Source: Actinoallomurus soli
GTDB lineage: Bacteria > Actinomycetota > Actinomycetes > Streptosporangiales > Streptosporangiaceae
Assembly: GCF_024055715.1 (NCBI RefSeq)
Contig: NZ_JAMXMV010000026.1
Location: forward strand, 32,495 to 96,494
Length of the DNA: 64,000 nucleotides
Reading direction: 5' to 3'
The notes under the pieces are model-generated. The model had not been told where the DNA came from, made no database searches, and saw only the letters and a list, made by a program, of their open reading frames with translations. A program made the position numbers and the translations under genes. Shown piece after piece: positions 8,325-16,119 of the stretch (its first letter is position 1; each line of letters starts with the position of its first letter).

Positions 8325-8663
8325 ATGAAGGTATGGCCTCTGGGCAAGTCTCACCGCCCGGTCACCCCGCACCTGTCGCGTCGTCATGGGTCCGGCCTCG
8401 CGGGCTGGGCGATCCGCGACGAGAAACTGCTGGTCGAAACCAGGTTCGGCGGCGACCAGGAGCTGTATCGCGCCTGGCGGGACCGTCTATGGCGGGAGAT
8501 GCACGACGCCGTGCACGAATCCCGGCCGGTACGCAAGACCGCCGAAGATGAGGAAATTGTCGTGATGAAGGCATTCGGCGGCGACTGGGCGCAGTACCGT
8601 GTCTGTCGTGACCGGCTGCAAGAAGAGCTGTGGCAGATCATGAAGGTCACCGACCGGCGCTGA
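8325..8663 (+). CDS. small hypothetical protein with internal duplication
   Basis: This 112-residue protein is not assigned to a family. The ATG at 8325 is preceded by AGAGGAGAGA at 8311-8320. It contains two copies of a roughly 28-residue unit. The first, in the middle of the protein, carries FGGDQELYRAWRDRLWREM. The second, near the C-terminus, carries FGGDWAQYRVCRDRLQEEL. Each unit starts with DE-[KE]-[LI]-x-V and shares the FGGDxxxYRxxRDRLxxE core, which predicts a helix rich in Arg, Asp and aromatic residues. There is no signal peptide or membrane segment. It is followed by a strong hairpin. Function unknown. Confidence 0.65.
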   Translation: MKVWPLGKSHRPVTPHLSRRHGSGLAGWAIRDEKLLVETRFGGDQELYRAWRDRLWREMHDAVHESRPVRKTAEDEEIVVMKAFGGDWAQYRVCRDRLQEELWQIMKVTDRR

Positions 8664-8682
8664 GAAAGCGCCCCACGGACCG

Positions 8683-8723
8683 CCGCGTGGCCGGGGTCAT
8701 CCCCCCGATCCCCGGCCGCGCGG
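8683..8723. terminator. 14-bp stem hairpin, bidirectional terminator
   Basis: The left arm CCGCGTGGCCGGGG (8683-8696) pairs with CCCCGGCCGCGCGG (8710-8723) at 13 of 14 positions around a 13-nt loop. It lies between the + strand small gene and the 3' end of the - strand P450 gene. A second, weaker inverted repeat, CCTGGCAGG (8763-8771) with CCTGCCAGG (8799-8807), lies closer to the P450. Confidence 0.65.
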
Positions 8724-8888
8724 CCCTCGGCCTGGTTTAAGTAGATCATTGCAGGTCGGAGTCCTGGCAGGGGCAGGCCGCGACGAGAGCGCAGTGCTCC
8801 TGCCAGGGTCGGCCACGGGCCGGAGAGCATCAGTGCGCGACCCGACGGTACGACGGTCAGGTCCATCGCTGCGGGAGTATCCAACACG

Positions 8889-10130
8889 TCACCAGGTGAC
8901 GGGCAGCTCGTAGATCCCGTAGACGAGGGTGTCGTGCCTGAACTTGATCCGAGCCGGATCGATGGCCAGGGCGAGCGTCGGAATGCGCCGGTACAGAGTG
9001 CCGTAGACGACCTGGAGCTCCAGCCTGGCCAGGGGCCGGCCGAGGCACTGGTGGACGCCGAACCCGAAGGCCATGTGCCCTCGGGCATCGCGGTGCACGT
9101 CGAGCCGGTCCGCGTTGGGGAATACGGTCTCGTCGCGGTTGGCGACCTCGTTGGGGACGATGATGCCCTCACCCGCGCGGATGACCGTGCCGGCGATCTC
9201 GATGTCCTCCATGGCCACCCGGCGGACTCCGTTGTGCACGGGGGACAGGTACCGCAGCATCTCCTCGACGGTGCGCGCGATCGAGTTCGGATCGTCCGTC
9301 GCCCGGACCTCGGTGAGCTGTTCCGGGTGCGTCAGGAGGGCGTATGTGCCGAGAGCGATCATATTCGCGGTGGTCGCGTGCCCGGCGATGAGCAGCAGCA
9401 GTCCCATGAACGCCAGGTCCGGCCGGGAGAGCCTCCCGGTGGCGACGTGCTCGGCGGCTACCCGGGACAGCAGGTCGTCACCGGGCTCGGCCAGTTTGCG
9501 CTCGACCAGGCGGTCGAGGTACATGAGCAGCTCTTCCTGCGTCTTCCCCGCGACCTCCGGCGGGGTGTCGTGAGTGATCAGCGTCCCGCTGGCCCGCTGG
9601 AAGTAGTCGTGGTCGGTGTACGGGACGCCGAGGAGCCGGCAGATCACCAAGGAGGTCAGCGGCAGGGCGAACGCGGTGACGAGGTCGACCGGGGACGGGC
9701 CGGCCAGCAACTCGTCGATGAGGTCGTCAACGAGGCTCTGAACACCGGGTCGCATCCTCTCGATCCGCTTGACGCTGAAGGCCTCGGTGACCATGCGGCG
9801 CTGCTGCGCGTGCTCCGGGTCGTCCATGAACATGAAGCTGAAGGGCTGTTCGCGATGCATGTACGTGGCAGGAGTCAGATGCGGGTAACCGTCCGCGCGC
9901 GGGTTCGTACTGAGCCGCCGGTCCGTCAGGAGGGCACGCTGCTCGGCGTGCCGGGTAACGAGCCAGGGGGTGCTGCCGTCCCATAGGCGCACCCGCACTA
10001 GCGGCCCCTCGGCCCGCATGGCGGCCAGGTCCGGCGGCGGGTCGAGCGGGCACCCCTCCGCGCGCGGCATCGGGTAGTCGGGAATGTCGTCCGGTTCCCG
10101 GTCGGGACGTTCGGTCAGTGATCGCGCCAT
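8889..10130 (-). CDS. cytochrome P450 (bacterial class I, CYP105-like)
   Basis: This 413-residue soluble P450 has all family marks: an I-helix oxygen-binding segment AGHATTAN (about 247-254), the K-helix ExxR as EEMLR, and the haem loop FGFGVHQCLGRPLAR with ligand Cys362. The family inserts oxygen into organic substrates using electrons from ferredoxin. No ferredoxin gene lies next to it, so a chromosomal partner is expected. A GGAGG at 10140-10144 supports the ATG at 10130. It is divergent from the first SARP gene, which suggests it may be the left-most cluster gene, acting on the finished polyketide by hydroxylation or epoxidation. Membership in the cluster is inference. Confidence 0.88.
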   Translation of the reverse strand: MARSLTERPDREPDDIPDYPMPRAEGCPLDPPPDLAAMRAEGPLVRVRLWDGSTPWLVTRHAEQRALLTDRRLSTNPRADGYPHLTPATYMHREQPFSFMFMDDPEHAQQRRMVTEAFSVKRIERMRPGVQSLVDDLIDELLAGPSPVDLVTAFALPLTSLVICRLLGVPYTDHDYFQRASGTLITHDTPPEVAGKTQEELLMYLDRLVERKLAEPGDDLLSRVAAEHVATGRLSRPDLAFMGLLLLIAGHATTANMIALGTYALLTHPEQLTEVRATDDPNSIARTVEEMLRYLSPVHNGVRRVAMEDIEIAGTVIRAGEGIIVPNEVANRDETVFPNADRLDVHRDARGHMAFGFGVHQCLGRPLARLELQVVYGTLYRRIPTLALAIDPARIKFRHDTLVYGIYELPVTW

Positions 10131-10812
10131 GGGACCACACCTCCACGGTAAGCGGGGCTGGGCTCGGCATCCGACGTATCTGCGCCTCGCATAATTGATC
10201 CCCCGCCGGCAGGACGTGACAACCGACAGTGAAATCCTGATGCTTTGGGCATCGTATGCATCTCCAGATGCCTCAATGCATGGCTGCTCATTTCAACACG
10301 GTTGGCCATGCGGCTTGTTCCGGTCTTAATCAACTCTAAAGTTCCTGGATGTGGGCGTTTCGCGGCCGGTCGTTGAAAGATGAGCAGGTCCTTGCCCTGT
10401 CGTCCGCGAGGCCTGGTCTCGAGGCGGCCGTCTCATGCGATGACGATGCGCCACATAAGAGCGCGACCGGCACATCAAGATCACATATCATCTGCCCAAT
10501 GTCGCCCCTGGAGGGATGGCGACACTTCAGCCCGGGGGAAGGGTTGATTGGCGTCTTGTGTTGACAGCTTTGACTAACTGTTTTAAACTGATCTTGTGAC
10601 CGCCGATGTTCACTTTGAGGATCGGGGCGGCATCGGCAAACTCCAAAGTGGATCTCGGCATAGTGGTCCACTGCCGATCGTGAGTGGGGAACCTTCGCGT
10701 GAGTATGTCCGTCAATCGGCCATCAGGAGTGTGGAGCTTCGTGGCGTGAGCGGCGCAGGCGACACGGACAGAAAATCGATTCGGCATCGAGACCGGCAAG
10801 AGGAATCCTTGC
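10131..10812. promoter_or_regulatory. divergent intergenic region upstream of SARP copy 1
   Basis: This 680-bp region is less GC-rich than its surroundings and holds no gene that I can support. From about 10235 to 10600 it resembles 17815-18180, which is upstream of the second SARP. The best-conserved block is TCATTTCAACACGG and its flank. A palindrome GCATCTCCAGATGC lies at 10258-10271 among several ATGC repeats. The start-proximal part (about 10605-10755) has no counterpart upstream of the second copy and gives this gene a longer leader. Confidence 0.6.
10561..10589 (+). promoter_or_regulatory. sigma-70-type promoter of SARP copy 1
   Basis: TTGACA (10561-10566), a 17-bp spacer and TAAACT (10584-10589) fit a vegetative-type actinomycete promoter. 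The same architecture is kept in the paralogous region at 18141-18169, which strengthens the call. It implies a leader of about 215 nt before the ATG at 10813. Confidence 0.65.
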
Positions 10813-11625
10813 ATGCGCTATGAGATCCTAGGGCCCCTACGAATCGTGTCCGGAGGCAGGGAATTCGAGCTGCGATCACACAAAATGCAGGTCCTTCTGG
10901 CGACGTTACTGGTCCGTTACGACCAAGTGGTGCCGGCCGACCGACTCCTCGGCGAACTGTGGGGGCAGGATCCACCGCGGCGAGCGGACGCAAGCCTCTA
11001 CGTGTACATATCGCAGCTGCGAAAATTCATCTCCAGCGTCGAACGGGCGGAAAGTAAGATCCTGACCAAATCGCCTGGATACATGCTGAGCATAGGAGCG
11101 GCGGAGCTCGACTTCGAAAGGTTCTACGACCTGCTGTCCAAGGGTCGCGAACTGTACGCGGATGGGCACCCGCAGGAGGCGGCCGCCGTTCTGTCGGAGG
11201 CGATCGAGTTGCACCGCGGGCCGGTGCTGGGCGGGCTTCCGTGCGGCCCCACGGTCACCAACTTCGCGACGCTGGTGGAGGAGTTGCGACTTGAGTGCCT
11301 CGAGATACTCATAGAGGCGAATCTCGCCCTCGGCCGTCATCGGGAGATGATAGGGCTGCTGTACTCACTGACCGCCGAGCACCCGCTGCGCGAAGTGTTC
11401 TACGAGCTTCTCATGACCGCACTGCACCGCTGCGGACGAAGCGCCGACGCCCTTCGCACCTATCACCACGCCCGGACCCTCATCGTGGAAGAACTCGGTG
11501 TGGATCCCGGCAGGCCACTGCGTGAGCTCCATCAGACCATCCTGACGGACGACGCGAAGGAGCGAGCCGGCGGCAGGCGTTCTAGCGTGGCCCTGCCCGG
11601 GCTCGGCAGAAGGGGCGACCTGTGA
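10813..11625 (+). CDS. SARP-family activator, copy 1
   Basis: This 270-residue pathway activator of the Streptomyces antibiotic regulatory protein type has an OmpR-like winged helix at residues 1-95 and a bacterial transcriptional activation (BTAD) domain at about 97-250. Small SARPs bind direct heptamer repeats next to the -35 box and recruit RNA polymerase. A TTA leucine codon at residue 32 (10906-10908) makes translation depend on the rare tRNA encoded by bldA. The stop overlaps the GTG start of the type II thioesterase gene, so the two are translationally coupled. Copy 2 at 18290 is almost identical from residue 1 to about 249. The leader AGAGGAATCCTTGC before ATG is also shared. It is likely a cluster-situated activator. 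Confidence 0.93.
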   Translation: MRYEILGPLRIVSGGREFELRSHKMQVLLATLLVRYDQVVPADRLLGELWGQDPPRRADASLYVYISQLRKFISSVERAESKILTKSPGYMLSIGAAELDFERFYDLLSKGRELYADGHPQEAAAVLSEAIELHRGPVLGGLPCGPTVTNFATLVEELRLECLEILIEANLALGRHREMIGLLYSLTAEHPLREVFYELLMTALHRCGRSADALRTYHHARTLIVEELGVDPGRPLRELHQTILTDDAKERAGGRRSSVALPGLGRRGDL

Positions 11626-12371
11626 CGGAGCCGGACGGCCGCTGGATCCGCAGGTTCCGGCCAGTCCAAGACGCGCGCGCCACACTGGTGTGTTTTCCCT
11701 TCGCAGGCGGGTCGGCGAGTTACTTTTTTCCTCTTTCCCGGGCACTGCCGGCCTGGGTCGAGGTCTGCGCGGTCCAGTACCCGGGACGGCAGGACCGCAG
11801 GAGCGAGTGCTGCATTGAGGACATCGTCGTGCTCGCGGATCGCATAGCCGAGGCCCTTCGGGGCTGGCCGAGGCGGGATATGGTGTTGCTCGGGCACAGC
11901 ATGGGCGCCACGGTGGCGTTCGAGGTGGCCCGCAGGCTTGAGTTCTCGGGAAGTGTCGGGCCTTCGCCCACCCGCCTGATCGCGTCTGCCCGCCGAGCGC
12001 CCACGATTCCCACCGAAACGCTGGTGCATCGTCGCACTGACAGCGAGATAATGTCTGAAATGCGGCGCCTGCAGTCCTCGAGTACAGCTGCGATCATCGA
12101 CGATGAATTACTGAGTTCCTTCCTTCCCGCGATTCGGGCGGACTTCAAGGCGATCGAGACGTATGTATGTGCGGCCGACACTGAGATCGGCTGTCCCATA
12201 ACGGCCTTCGCCGGGGAGGCCGACCCCGTTACGTCGCTAGACCAGGTCACGGCATGGGCCGAGTGCACGAGCGGAGAATTCGATCTCCGGGTCTTTCCTG
12301 GCGGTCATTTCTTCCTGGATGGCTGGAGTAGCGCGAATGTAGCTGTGATCGAAGAATATCTTGTTGTCTAG
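11622..12371 (+). CDS. type II thioesterase
   Basis: This is a 249-residue alpha/beta-hydrolase of the editing thioesterase family found beside modular PKS genes. It has the substrate-entry FPFAGG motif at 25-30, the nucleophile elbow GHSMG with Ser93, acid Asp201 in GEADPV and His229 in GGHFFL, so the triad is complete. Such enzymes free PKS carrier proteins blocked by acetyl or other stray acyl groups. The GTG start overlaps the SARP stop codon by 4 bp. A TTA codon at residue 163 (12108-12110) adds bldA dependence. A decayed copy of this gene lies after the second SARP. It does not resemble the A5-type hydrolase that completes tetronate rings. Confidence 0.92.
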   Translation: MTEPDGRWIRRFRPVQDARATLVCFPFAGGSASYFFPLSRALPAWVEVCAVQYPGRQDRRSECCIEDIVVLADRIAEALRGWPRRDMVLLGHSMGATVAFEVARRLEFSGSVGPSPTRLIASARRAPTIPTETLVHRRTDSEIMSEMRRLQSSSTAAIIDDELLSSFLPAIRADFKAIETYVCAADTEIGCPITAFAGEADPVTSLDQVTAWAECTSGEFDLRVFPGGHFFLDGWSSANVAVIEEYLVV

Positions 12372-12540
12372 TGACTTCCCCCTGAGCTGTGCCGCTCGGA
12401 AGCTCGGTTCAGCGATACGAGCCGCGAGGACCAGGGGGCATCAACGATCGTAATGCGGCCTCCTTGCTCAGTCCGCGTAACTCCCTCTTCGCTCGGAAAC
12501 AATCAGGTACCAGCCGCATTCCCCGTGGGAGACTAACGGA

Positions 12541-13146
12541 ATGATGATGGACTATCCGGAGCATCTGCTGGTCCGCGAGGCGGCGCCGCCCTACCAGGAT
12601 GAGGGGCCGCATGCGCTGTGGCATTTCAGCGATGACGATTCGCTGGGGCTGTTCGAGCCGCGCGCGTCGACGAAGTCCGGCGCGCCGCGGCTGGTGTGGG
12701 CGGTGGATTCGCGGCACGCGCCCATGTTCTGGTTCCCCCGGGACTGCCTGCGCGGGTGCATCTGGCCTGTCTCGACGACCACGGAGGAGGACCGGGAGAG
12801 GTTCTTCGGACAGAGCGCGGCGAACCGGATCCACGTCATGGAGGCGGACGGGCTGCGGCGGATGCGCGACTGCCGCCTGTACGCCTACCGGCTTCCGGGG
12901 GAGACGTTCCGGCCGGACGACGTCGTAGGCGGCTTCTGGGTCTCCGACCAGCAGGTGGAGGCGATCGAGCGGGTGGTCGTCGACGACTTGATCGGCAGGC
13001 ACGCCGCCGCCGGCATCGAGTTGCGGATCACGCCGCGGATCTGGCCGCTCTGGGAACGGGTCATCGAGTCGACCGTCGAGTTCAGCGGCTCACGGGGCCT
13101 GCCCTACCGGAGGACACTGGAGAACCCGGGCGCACCCGGGGAGTGA
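12541..13146 (+). CDS. conserved protein of the DUF6886 type
   Basis: This 201-residue soluble protein has the family's recognisable start: LWHFSDDDSLGLFEPR, then LVWAVDSRHAPMFWFPRDC (about residues 20-63). Its function is unknown. Relatives are single-domain proteins widespread in actinomycetes and firmicutes. GTGGGAG at 12525-12531 supports the start, though three ATG codons in a row leave a two-residue ambiguity. It stands between the thioesterase gene and the MFS exporter and may be a bystander inside the cluster's left arm. Confidence 0.7.
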   Translation: MMMDYPEHLLVREAAPPYQDEGPHALWHFSDDDSLGLFEPRASTKSGAPRLVWAVDSRHAPMFWFPRDCLRGCIWPVSTTTEEDRERFFGQSAANRIHVMEADGLRRMRDCRLYAYRLPGETFRPDDVVGGFWVSDQQVEAIERVVVDDLIGRHAAAGIELRITPRIWPLWERVIESTVEFSGSRGLPYRRTLENPGAPGE

Positions 13147-13401
13147 GATGCCCTCGGAGCGCCGCCGGGGTCGTGAAGGCGCGGCCCGCGAGGCCGAGCG
13201 CCTGCGGGCCGCGCACGTCGGCCTCGCGGTCGCCGGTGAAGACCGCCCCCCGCCTCGGCACACACCCGGGGCATGGGGGTAGATCGCCGGATCCGGTCGG
13301 GTCATGCCGGCGCGGCGCTGGTCGTCCGGCCGGCAGGGGAGATCCCGACCTGATCGTGACTCTGTCTTCACCGTGAGTCGAGGGCAATCGTTTGTTGTAA
13401 C

Positions 13402-13415
13402 ACAACAATTGTTGT
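13402..13415. promoter_or_regulatory. MarR-type palindromic operator in front of the exporter gene
   Basis: ACAACAATTGTTGT is a perfect 14-bp palindrome, with another TTGTTGT half-site at 13392-13398. It ends 12 bp before the exporter ATG. AT-rich palindromes like this are typical of MarR sites, and a MarR gene is the second gene of the same operon, so autoregulation is likely. Confidence 0.7.
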
Positions 13416-13427
13416 ACGGTAACGGTC

Positions 13428-14867
13428 ATGCTTTCTGTCGAACCTTCGCAAACGCTGTCGCCGCGCGGGCGGACCATCGTGCTCTTAACCTGCTTCCTGA
13501 GCGTGCTCGTGGCGGGGCTGGACACGACGATCGCCAATGTGGCGTTGCCCTCGATTCAGAAGGCACTGCACGCGCCGGTCAGTGGCCTGCAGTGGGTGGT
13601 CGACGCCTACACGCTGGTCATCGCCTGCCTGTTGATCTTCTCGGGTTCGGTGGCCGATCGGTTCGGCCGGCGCCGGGTGTTCCAGGTCGGGCTGGGGTTC
13701 TTCTCGCTCGGTTCCCTGCTGTGCGGCCTCGCGCCCTCCCTGGGAGCCCTGGTCGCCTTCCGCGCGCTCCAGGCGGTGGGCGGCGCGATGCTGAACCCGG
13801 TCGCGATGTCGATCATCGCCACCACCTTCACCGACCAGAACGAACGCGCTCGCGCGGTGGGCGCATGGGGAGCGGTGGCGGGTCTGAGCGGGGCCGGCGG
13901 CCCCGTGCTCGGCGGGCTGCTGGTCAGCGGCCTCGGATGGCGATCCATCTTCTGGGTCAACGTGCCGGTCGGTGCTCTGGCCATCTACCTGACCCAGAGG
14001 TTCGTCCCCGAATCCAGGGCGGCGAGCGGCAAGCGGTTCGACCCTCTCGGCCAGCTGCTCGTCGTCACCTTCCTCGGCCCGGTCACCGCCGCCGTCATCG
14101 AAGGCCCCCGGCACGGCTGGAGCTCACCGTTCATCGTCGCACTGTTCGTCCTGGCCGCCGTCTCGGTGTCCGGGCTGGTCGTGATCGAGTCCCGACGCGC
14201 CGGGCCGCTGGTGGACATCCGGTTCTTCCGGAGTCCGGCGTTCTCGGGAGCGGCGATCATTGCGGTGGTCGCCTTGATGACCCTGGGCGGGTTCTTGTTC
14301 CTCAACACTCTCTACCTGCAAGATGTCCGCGGCTACAGCGCGCTGCACGCCGGCCTGCTCACCATTCCGATGGCCGCCGCGCTGGCGGTATGCGCGATGA
14401 TCTCGGGACGCGTCGTGGCCGCCCGGGGCCCCAGGCCGGCGCTCGTGCTGGCCGGGCTGCTGCTGACGGCGGGGACCGGCCTGCTCATCGGGACCGGACG
14501 CGAGACCGGGGTCTGGTACCTCATACTCGCCTATCTGCTGTTCGGTGCCGGCTTCGGCCTGGTCGGCACCCCGATGACCAACACCGCCTTGTCAGGGATG
14601 CCACGTGACCAGGCCGGGGTCGCCGGAGCGATCGCCTCGACATGCCGCCAGACCGGCGGCGCGATCGGCGTGGCGGTGTGCGGTTCGATCGTCGCGGGCG
14701 GCTCGGCAGGGTTCGTGGCGTCGAGTCATATCGCCTGGGCCCTGCTGGCCGGCTGCGGTATCGCGACGGTGCTGCTCGGCCTAGTCTCGACCGGGCGCTG
14801 GGCCCGAGCCCGGGCCGAACGCAGCGGCCTGCAACTGGGCACGCAGGCCATGGAGGCGACCCGATGA
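13428..14867 (+). CDS. MFS drug exporter (DHA2 / EmrB-QacA type)
   Basis: This 479-residue membrane protein has about 14 predicted transmembrane helices. It shows the DHA2 motif C region (GLSGAGGPVLGGLLV) and motif A (SGSVADRFGRRRVF) after helix 2. It also has the DTTIANVALPSIQ segment in helix 1, which marks proton-driven multidrug exporters. No clear ribosome-binding site precedes the ATG, and the operator palindrome lies only 12 bp away. A very short leader is likely. The next gene is a MarR regulator overlapping by 4 bp. It may export the polyketide or act as general drug resistance; position inside the cluster's left arm favours the former but does not prove it. Confidence 0.9.
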   Translation: MLSVEPSQTLSPRGRTIVLLTCFLSVLVAGLDTTIANVALPSIQKALHAPVSGLQWVVDAYTLVIACLLIFSGSVADRFGRRRVFQVGLGFFSLGSLLCGLAPSLGALVAFRALQAVGGAMLNPVAMSIIATTFTDQNERARAVGAWGAVAGLSGAGGPVLGGLLVSGLGWRSIFWVNVPVGALAIYLTQRFVPESRAASGKRFDPLGQLLVVTFLGPVTAAVIEGPRHGWSSPFIVALFVLAAVSVSGLVVIESRRAGPLVDIRFFRSPAFSGAAIIAVVALMTLGGFLFLNTLYLQDVRGYSALHAGLLTIPMAAALAVCAMISGRVVAARGPRPALVLAGLLLTAGTGLLIGTGRETGVWYLILAYLLFGAGFGLVGTPMTNTALSGMPRDQAGVAGAIASTCRQTGGAIGVAVCGSIVAGGSAGFVASSHIAWALLAGCGIATVLLGLVSTGRWARARAERSGLQLGTQAMEATR

Positions 14868-15379
14868 ACCTCGAGCCGACGAACGCCGATCCAGCGGGCC
14901 CCGACGAGACCACCACCGACGGCGCCTCGACGGTGCCGGCCCTGGCGAAACAGGCCTGGACGGAAATGCAGGCCTTCGTCACCGGCGAGGACCGCCGTCG
15001 TGCCCTGCGGGCAGAGCTGGACCTCGGCCCGGGGAGGGCGGGCGTACTCATCAGACTCGTCCACGGCCCGATGACACTGCGGGAGATCGCAGAGACCGCC
15101 GACGTCGACCCCCCTGCCGCGACCATCGCCGTGGACCAGCTCCAACGACGCGGACTCGTCCGGAGGGATCCGCACCCCGAGGACAACCGCCGCAAGCTCG
15201 TCCGCCTCACCGACGCCGGACTGCAGGCAGCCGAGACGGCCCGGGCGATCCTCACGGACCCGCCCCCCGCGCTCACCGCACTTGACGCGGACGACCTAGC
15301 CGGCCTTATCCGCGTCCTGGCCACACTGAACTCCGGTCCCCGGTCGGCGCCGGCCGCGTCCGACCGAGGAAGCAGCTGA
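14864..15379 (+). CDS. MarR-family regulator
   Basis: This 171-residue protein has a MarR winged helix at about residues 50-120 (PMTLREIAETADVDPPAAT, DQLQRRGLVRRDPHPEDNRR, with the wing LVRLTDAG). Its ATG overlaps the exporter stop (ATGA), with GGAGG at 14852-14856. The pair is a standard self-regulated efflux operon: ligand binding would lift repression at the palindrome 13402-13415. A frame open further upstream overlaps the exporter and is not used. Confidence 0.9.
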   Translation: MNLEPTNADPAGPDETTTDGASTVPALAKQAWTEMQAFVTGEDRRRALRAELDLGPGRAGVLIRLVHGPMTLREIAETADVDPPAATIAVDQLQRRGLVRRDPHPEDNRRKLVRLTDAGLQAAETARAILTDPPPALTALDADDLAGLIRVLATLNSGPRSAPAASDRGSS

Positions 15380-15399
15380 CCACCGAAGGCGGGAAATCC

Positions 15400-15987
15400 A
15401 TGGCACTTCTCGGCGCCCTCCTCCGCAACAGACGCCCCCACGAACGGCATCACGCATGGAACCATCCCCGGCTCACCGCCCCGGACACCATTGAGGTCAC
15501 CAGCCGTGACTTCACCCACGAACACCCGCTCGACCTTCGGCACGCCGGGAAGCGCGTGGGCGGCGAGAACCTCTCCCCGCACCTGGCCTGGAGCGAGCCA
15601 CCGCCCGCCACCGCCGAGTTGTTGCTGCTGGTCGAGGACCTCGACGCCCCGCTAGGTTCCAGGCCTCCCGTCCACTGCATGGCCATCATCGATCCAGCCG
15701 GCCTCCAGACACCGAACGAACTCCCTGCCGGCGCCCTCAGCAAAGACGACCCCGCCCCTGGAGTCACGCTGCTGCGCCCCACCATCGGACGCGGCTACGT
15801 CGGACCCGAACCTCTCAAAGGCCATGGAGAACACCGCTACGTCTTCCAGATCTACGCTCTCGGTGACAGTCTCTTGAACCATCCCGACCGCGACGCGTTC
15901 CTCAAGTCCCGGCCCCGCGCCCTTCTCGACTCCATCGGCTCCCGAGTACTCGCACGCGGCCGCATCACCGGCACCCACGAGCGCTAG
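15400..15987 (+). CDS. YbhB/YbcL-type PEBP (Raf-kinase-inhibitor-like) protein
   Basis: This 195-residue protein has the phosphatidylethanolamine-binding-protein fold. Marks are NLSPHLAWSEPP, the ligand-loop DLDAP with its downstream HCMAIID, and the GHGEHRYVFQIYAL segment. Bacterial members are small cytosolic proteins of uncertain function. It follows the MarR gene by 20 bp and may be co-transcribed. No link to polyketide synthesis is evident. Confidence 0.85.
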   Translation: MALLGALLRNRRPHERHHAWNHPRLTAPDTIEVTSRDFTHEHPLDLRHAGKRVGGENLSPHLAWSEPPPATAELLLLVEDLDAPLGSRPPVHCMAIIDPAGLQTPNELPAGALSKDDPAPGVTLLRPTIGRGYVGPEPLKGHGEHRYVFQIYALGDSLLNHPDRDAFLKSRPRALLDSIGSRVLARGRITGTHER

Positions 15988-16025
15988 ACCCATGGCCTGA
16001 CGAATGTGCTGTTCGTGATCCCGTG

Positions 16026-16059
16026 AGCCCCTCGTGCCGTCCGACGCGGAGGAGGGGCT
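16026..16059. terminator. hairpin between convergent PEBP and carboxylase genes
   Basis: AGCCCCTC (16026-16033) pairs with GAGGGGCT (16052-16059) across an 18-nt loop, between two convergent 3' ends. It has the right place for a bidirectional terminator, but the long loop lowers confidence. Confidence 0.4.
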
Positions 16060-16119
16060 GGTCGGCCAGGACCGCGGTGGACTGGGCGGCCCGGCGTCAC
16101 CCTGTCGCGTTCCAAGCGC

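Noticed and set aside
10115..10333. Short - strand reading frames upstream of both SARPs (also 17809-18030) with similar peptides
   Set aside because: They lie wholly within the duplicated non-coding region. Differences between the copies show no third-position bias, and the first overlaps the P450 start.
11622..12371. Type II thioesterase as the missing A5-type tetronate eliminase
   Set aside because: It has the FPFAGG and GHSMG layout of editing thioesterases and is coupled to a SARP, not to the tetronate genes.
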